26,757 nucleotides of DNA from Bacteroidales bacterium (GTDB lineage: Bacteria; Bacteroidota; Bacteroidia; Bacteroidales; UBA932), in NCBI GenBank assembly GCA_023230265.1, contig JALNXR010000004.1, positions 1 through 26,757 of the forward strand, read 5' to 3'. The translations under genes were made by a program, and so were the position numbers. Shown piece after piece: positions 24,045 to 26,757 of this stretch. The notes beneath the pieces were generated by a model. The model was not told where the DNA came from. It saw only the letters and a program-made list of their open reading frames with translations, and searched no databases. The number at the start of each line of letters is the position of its first letter. Positions within the stretch are counted from its first letter, which is position 1.

Positions 24045-25292
24045 ATGAAACCATGGTTTATAATTTTAATACTCATGCTGATGAGTATAAACAGTTTCGC
24101 ACAATCAGGCAAACCTATACTCAAGGATGACTTGCTAAAAGATAAAGATATGTTTCTCGCACGGTTCATTCCAATGGCTGACGGACAGTATCTGCACAAA
24201 TTATATCAACTTCCCATCGATGATGTGATAAACAGGATTAATGATTTTAAGGCAGCTTTAAGTCCCCAGATTGAACAGGAGCAGGCCCTTGCTGTCAGAG
24301 TCCTTAAAACAAAAGATGCTGACTATTATTCAAAGAATGTACTATCCTGGTACATGGGCTTATATGGAATGGACTCGATTGGAATGGAGAACCTTAACAA
24401 AATCATGATAGAAATAAAGGGCACCACTGATTACCCAAAACTAGTGGATTCGGCGATTAGAAAAGCTTTCGTTAAAAGATTGAACATTGAAGAGAGAGCA
24501 CTGCTGACAGATATGGTAAATAAAGACAGCGAATTGAATGATGAAGCGTTGTTCAGGCGTTCAGCGGCCTACAGGAAATGGATCAATGATTACCTGATGA
24601 GGCTCAGAAATACAAAATACCGGGCAGACTCCACACTTGGATATGAGGGTAATGATATTGTAAAAATCAAGATTATAAACAACGAGATTACCAACACCTT
24701 CATCAAGGAATATCTCAATTATGAAACAGTGTGCACTGTTTTAAAGATGGTAAAGAATGCCGCGGCAAAAGAAGAGGTGTACAAGAACTTCATGGCAACT
24801 ACCACCAATCCTGCTTACAAAGAAGAGGTAGGTAAGATTTATGGCAATTACAAAAGAATGACGAGCAATGCTTTATCCCCTGACTTCAACTATACGGATG
24901 TTAACGGCAAACCAGTGTCGTTAACAGATTTACGCGGCAAATATGTATATATAGACGTATGGGCAACCTGGTGCACTCCCTGCAAGGCTGAGATACCCTT
25001 CCTTACCAAACTGGAAGAAGATTACCATGGAAAAAACATATATTTTGTGAGCCTTTCTGTAGATAAAGAAAAAGATAAACTTGAGTGGATCAGTTATGTA
25101 AAGGAGCATAACCTCCAGGGCATACAGCTTATAGCCGATAAAGACTTCAGCTCTGAGTTCATTAAAAAATTCAACATCAATTCTATCCCAAGGTTCATCC
25201 TGATTGATCCACAGGGCAGGATTATATCAGGCGATGCCAAAAGACCGTCCAACCCGGAGTTGCGTAAGGAGCTGGATGCTTTGTTGAGATAG
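24045..25292 (+). CDS. TlpA-like periplasmic thioredoxin-fold protein (module 2)
   Basis: A 415-residue exported thioredoxin-like protein. The signal peptide spans about 1-19 (MKPWFIILILMLMSINSFAQ). A long helical N-terminal domain of unknown type (about 25-275) differs from the DUF4369 domain of the module 1 counterpart. A TlpA-type thioredoxin domain follows from about 283 (FNYTDVNGKPVSLTDLRGKYVYIDVWATWC), with active site W-C-T-P-C (Cys 310 and 313) and cis-proline loop SIPRFILIDPQG. ATG 24045 is chosen because the signal peptide starts there; ATG 24021 would add eight residues. It lies 50 bp after susD and before a strong terminator, so it is the last gene of the operon. Expected activity is disulfide reduction in the periplasm; the specific partner is unknown. 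Confidence 0.88.
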   Translation: MKPWFIILILMLMSINSFAQSGKPILKDDLLKDKDMFLARFIPMADGQYLHKLYQLPIDDVINRINDFKAALSPQIEQEQALAVRVLKTKDADYYSKNVLSWYMGLYGMDSIGMENLNKIMIEIKGTTDYPKLVDSAIRKAFVKRLNIEERALLTDMVNKDSELNDEALFRRSAAYRKWINDYLMRLRNTKYRADSTLGYEGNDIVKIKIINNEITNTFIKEYLNYETVCTVLKMVKNAAAKEEVYKNFMATTTNPAYKEEVGKIYGNYKRMTSNALSPDFNYTDVNGKPVSLTDLRGKYVYIDVWATWCTPCKAEIPFLTKLEEDYHGKNIYFVSLSVDKEKDKLEWISYVKEHNLQGIQLIADKDFSSEFIKKFNINSIPRFILIDPQGRIISGDAKRPSNPELRKELDALLR

Positions 25293-25332
25293 TTTATTGT
25301 GATTGAGTTATTTATAACCTGAAATGTTAGAG

Positions 25333-25356
25333 GCTGCCTGCAAAGGCAGCTTTTTT
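25333..25356 (+). terminator. Rho-independent terminator at the end of module 2
   Basis: GCTGCCT (25333-25339) pairs with AGGCAGC (25344-25350) around GCAA, a stable tetraloop, and is followed by six T residues. It closes the second sigma-to-thioredoxin operon. Confidence 0.9.
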
Positions 25357-25407
25357 CATCTCTGCCAACCAGCCGCTCTCCTGCACCCTCTAAAAACAAT
25401 CTGCCAA

Positions 25408-25454
25408 TTGACAATTTTTACGTAAAATTCGTCATTTCATTGACGATTTTTACG
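25408..25454. repeat. Three-unit operator-like repeat array upstream of the XRE gene
   Basis: TTGACAATTTTTACG (25408-25422) and TTGACGATTTTTACG (25440-25454) are direct repeats with a 32-bp period. Between them CGTAAAATTCGTCA (25421-25434) is the same unit inverted, pairing with the third copy at 13 of 14 positions and with the first at 12 of 14. Another CGTCAA half-site lies near 25486-25491. The dyad spacing and position upstream of a repressor gene suggest binding sites. The rest of the 25357-25624 gap holds only the promoter at 25542-25572. Confidence 0.65.
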
Positions 25455-25541
25455 AGAAGCTGTTGTTTCCGGGATTTAACTTTTTCGTCAATTCGCCCAA
25501 TATAAATGTCAACATTCCTTGTTAATTCTTTTGTTATATAT

Positions 25542-25572
25542 TTTGTTAAATTTTAAAATAATACTATTTTTG
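25542..25572 (+). promoter_or_regulatory. Bacteroidota-type promoter for the XRE-ImmA operon
   Basis: TTTG at 25542-25545, a 19-bp gap, and TATTTTTG at 25565-25572 match the -33/-7 consensus. The XRE start at 25625 lies 52 bp downstream. An AT-rich inverted repeat (AGATATATTTAATTAAATATCT) lies between the promoter and the start codon and could be an additional operator. Confidence 0.6.
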
Positions 25573-25624
25573 TAACAGATAATTATTTCCCAATTAAAGA
25601 TATATTTAATTAAATATCTGAAAT

Positions 25625-25957
25625 ATGCTTTCAAAAAACATCCGTTCTTTACGAAGGAAAATAGGTTATACTCAAGAGCAAATTGCGGAATACTTGGGTA
25701 TCTCTACTGCTGCTGTTACCCAGTATGAAACAGGTGTAAGAGTCGTTCCTGCTTCTACTGTCAGCAAATTAGCTCTTCTTTTTAACGTAGACGAATATGA
25801 ACTTTATCAGGAAAATCCGCAACAGCAACAACTTCTCTCTGCATTTGCTTTTCGTGCAGAGGAACTTCAACCTCAGGACTTAAAATCAATCTCCGAATTT
25901 AAAAAAATCGTTTTAAACTACTTCCACCTCTCAAACGAATTAAGAAATAATGAGTGA
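25625..25957 (+). CDS. XRE/Cro-CI family helix-turn-helix regulator
   Basis: A 110-residue DNA-binding protein. The N-terminal HTH_3 domain spans about 5-60: IRSLRRKIGYTQEQIAEYLGISTAAVTQYETGVRVVP, with the second and third helices obvious. The C-terminal 50 residues are helical and Gln/Glu-rich, probably for dimerisation or interaction with the neighbouring peptidase. The next gene overlaps its stop by 8 bp (ATGAGTGA), so translation is coupled. XRE regulators paired with ImmA/IrrE peptidases control mobile elements (ImmR/ImmA of ICEBs1), stress responses or toxin-antitoxin loci, with the peptidase cleaving the repressor. The repeat array at 25408-25454 and the AT-rich palindrome before the start codon are its likely binding sites. 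Confidence 0.9.
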   Translation: MLSKNIRSLRRKIGYTQEQIAEYLGISTAAVTQYETGVRVVPASTVSKLALLFNVDEYELYQENPQQQQLLSAFAFRAEELQPQDLKSISEFKKIVLNYFHLSNELRNNE

Positions 25958-26711
25958 GAAAGTTGCCTTTAAAAAATTAGAGCTTTGCGCTCAAGATCTT
26001 AGACAAAAAAATGGATTAAGCTCCACAGAACCATTGAAGGTGAAAAGTTTGTTGCAAAAAACAAATGTATTAACTATTTACAAACCGTTAAGTCTTAGTT
26101 TTTCGGGCATGTCTATCAAAATCAATATGTCTGAAAAGGATTACAGGTTTATGCTTATAAATAGCGAACATCCCATTGGCAAACAACATTTTACTGTTTG
26201 TCATGAACTATATCATTTATATTATCAAAAAAATTTTAAGTCCGAGATTAGTTGTACTGGTCTGTTCAACAAAAAGGGAAATCCGGAAGAGTATAATGCC
26301 GATATTTTTGCTAGTTATTTGCTTTTACCCGAAATGGGCGTTTGGGAGATGATCCCGGAACAAGAGCGAGCTAAAAATAAAATTTCAATAGGAACCATAA
26401 TCGCCATAGAGCAATTTTATGAAAGTTCTCATTCCGCACTTTTGTTTCGATTAATGAATATGGGTCTGATTGATGCTGATCTCAAAAAAGAATTCTCAAG
26501 AGGTATTATATCTTTGGCACGTAAGTTCGGTTGCAATACTTCATTATATGAAAAAGCAAACGAAAATGAGGTGATAGGAGATTATGGAATTTTAGCAAAT
26601 AAAGCCTGGGAGGAGGGTGTGGTTTCAGAAAGTGCATATTACGGACTTTTAAAGGACCTCGGCATTGATATTTCAAAATTTGATGAAGAGTTGTCTAATG
26701 GGGAATTCTAA
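25950..26711 (+). CDS. ImmA/IrrE family metallopeptidase
   Basis: A 253-residue zinc metallopeptidase of the COG2856 (ImmA/IrrE) family. The HExxH motif is HELYH at residues 85-89 within FTVCHELYHLYY. The third zinc ligand is expected in the following helix, EEYNADIFASYLLLP (Glu 113 or 114). The C-terminal half, about 140-250, is a helical region of the kind that follows the peptidase domain in stand-alone COG2856 proteins. Family members cleave partner XRE repressors or antitoxins in response to DNA damage or other signals. Translation is coupled to the XRE gene (8-bp overlap) and to the following gene (14-bp overlap), so a three-gene operon is likely. Confidence 0.9.
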   Translation: MSEKVAFKKLELCAQDLRQKNGLSSTEPLKVKSLLQKTNVLTIYKPLSLSFSGMSIKINMSEKDYRFMLINSEHPIGKQHFTVCHELYHLYYQKNFKSEISCTGLFNKKGNPEEYNADIFASYLLLPEMGVWEMIPEQERAKNKISIGTIIAIEQFYESSHSALLFRLMNMGLIDADLKKEFSRGIISLARKFGCNTSLYEKANENEVIGDYGILANKAWEEGVVSESAYYGLLKDLGIDISKFDEELSNGEF

Positions 26712-26757
26712 TAACAAAATAATCCTTCTAGATTGTGATGTAATATCTCATTTCATT
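26698..26757 (+). CDS. PIN-domain-like protein, 3' end beyond window (partial)
   Basis: ATG at 26698 opens a frame with no stop to the window edge (20 codons): MGNSNNKIILLDCDVISHFI. The hydrophobic strand followed by D-C-D-V-I-S-H-F fits the first strand and catalytic aspartate of PIN nucleases (hhhD-x-D/N-hhh). It overlaps the ImmA stop by 14 bp, as expected for a coupled third gene. PIN-like toxins beside XRE and COG2856 genes would make this a toxin-antitoxin-like module. Twenty codons are too few for certainty. Confidence 0.5.
   Translation, partial: MGNSNNKIILLDCDVISHFI

Noticed and set aside
25408..25454. Possible CRISPR-like repeat
   Set aside because: Only three short copies, one inverted, with no regular unique spacers and no cas genes; operator sites explain it better.

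Overview
The window reads as chromosomal DNA of a member of the Bacteroidota, most likely order Bacteroidales. Three things point there: SusC/SusD outer-membrane pairs, FecR-type anti-sigma factors with a DUF4974-like C-terminus next to ECF sigma factors, and promoters of the TAnnTTTG type. Shine-Dalgarno sequences are mostly absent. No rRNA, tRNA, CRISPR array, transposase or integrase was seen.

Layout. (1) 2-1633: 3' part of an uncharacterised, lysine/arginine-rich protein that runs off the left edge. (2) 1634-3315: a decayed AAA/DUF4143 ATPase (internal deletion plus frame change) followed by an intact one. (3) 3417-11568: first five-gene module, ECF sigma factor, FecR-like anti-sigma, SusC with an STN signalling domain, SusD lipoprotein, and a DUF4369/TlpA-like thioredoxin protein. 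(4) 11569-12823: a gene graveyard with the tail of an NHL/beta-propeller-like protein, a perfect terminator hairpin, two C-terminal halves of TlpA-like thioredoxins abutting head to head, and a 32-bp tandem repeat carrying promoter -7 boxes. (5) 12824-14140: a second intact DUF4143 ATPase. (6) 14203-14934: a head-GIN (DUF2807) lipoprotein. (7) 15301-16998: an ABC-F ATPase with an overlapping upstream ORF. (8) 17045-25292: a second five-gene module in the same order. (9) 25357-26757: a repeat-rich regulatory region, then XRE regulator, ImmA/IrrE metallopeptidase, and the first 20 codons of a gene that looks like a PIN-domain protein, cut by the right edge.

How the genes work together. In each module the SusC N-terminal STN domain can report substrate binding to the FecR-like anti-sigma factor. 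That would release the ECF sigma to drive susCD, as in FecA/FecR/FecI surface signalling. SusD captures substrate on the cell surface and SusC imports it with TonB energy. The periplasmic thioredoxin may reduce or process cargo or components; no glycosidase or peptidase is present, so the substrate cannot be named. The right-end XRE/ImmA/PIN-like set resembles immunity-repressor or toxin-antitoxin loci (inference). The DUF4143 ATPases and the thioredoxin debris mark the stretches around the modules as recombination-prone.
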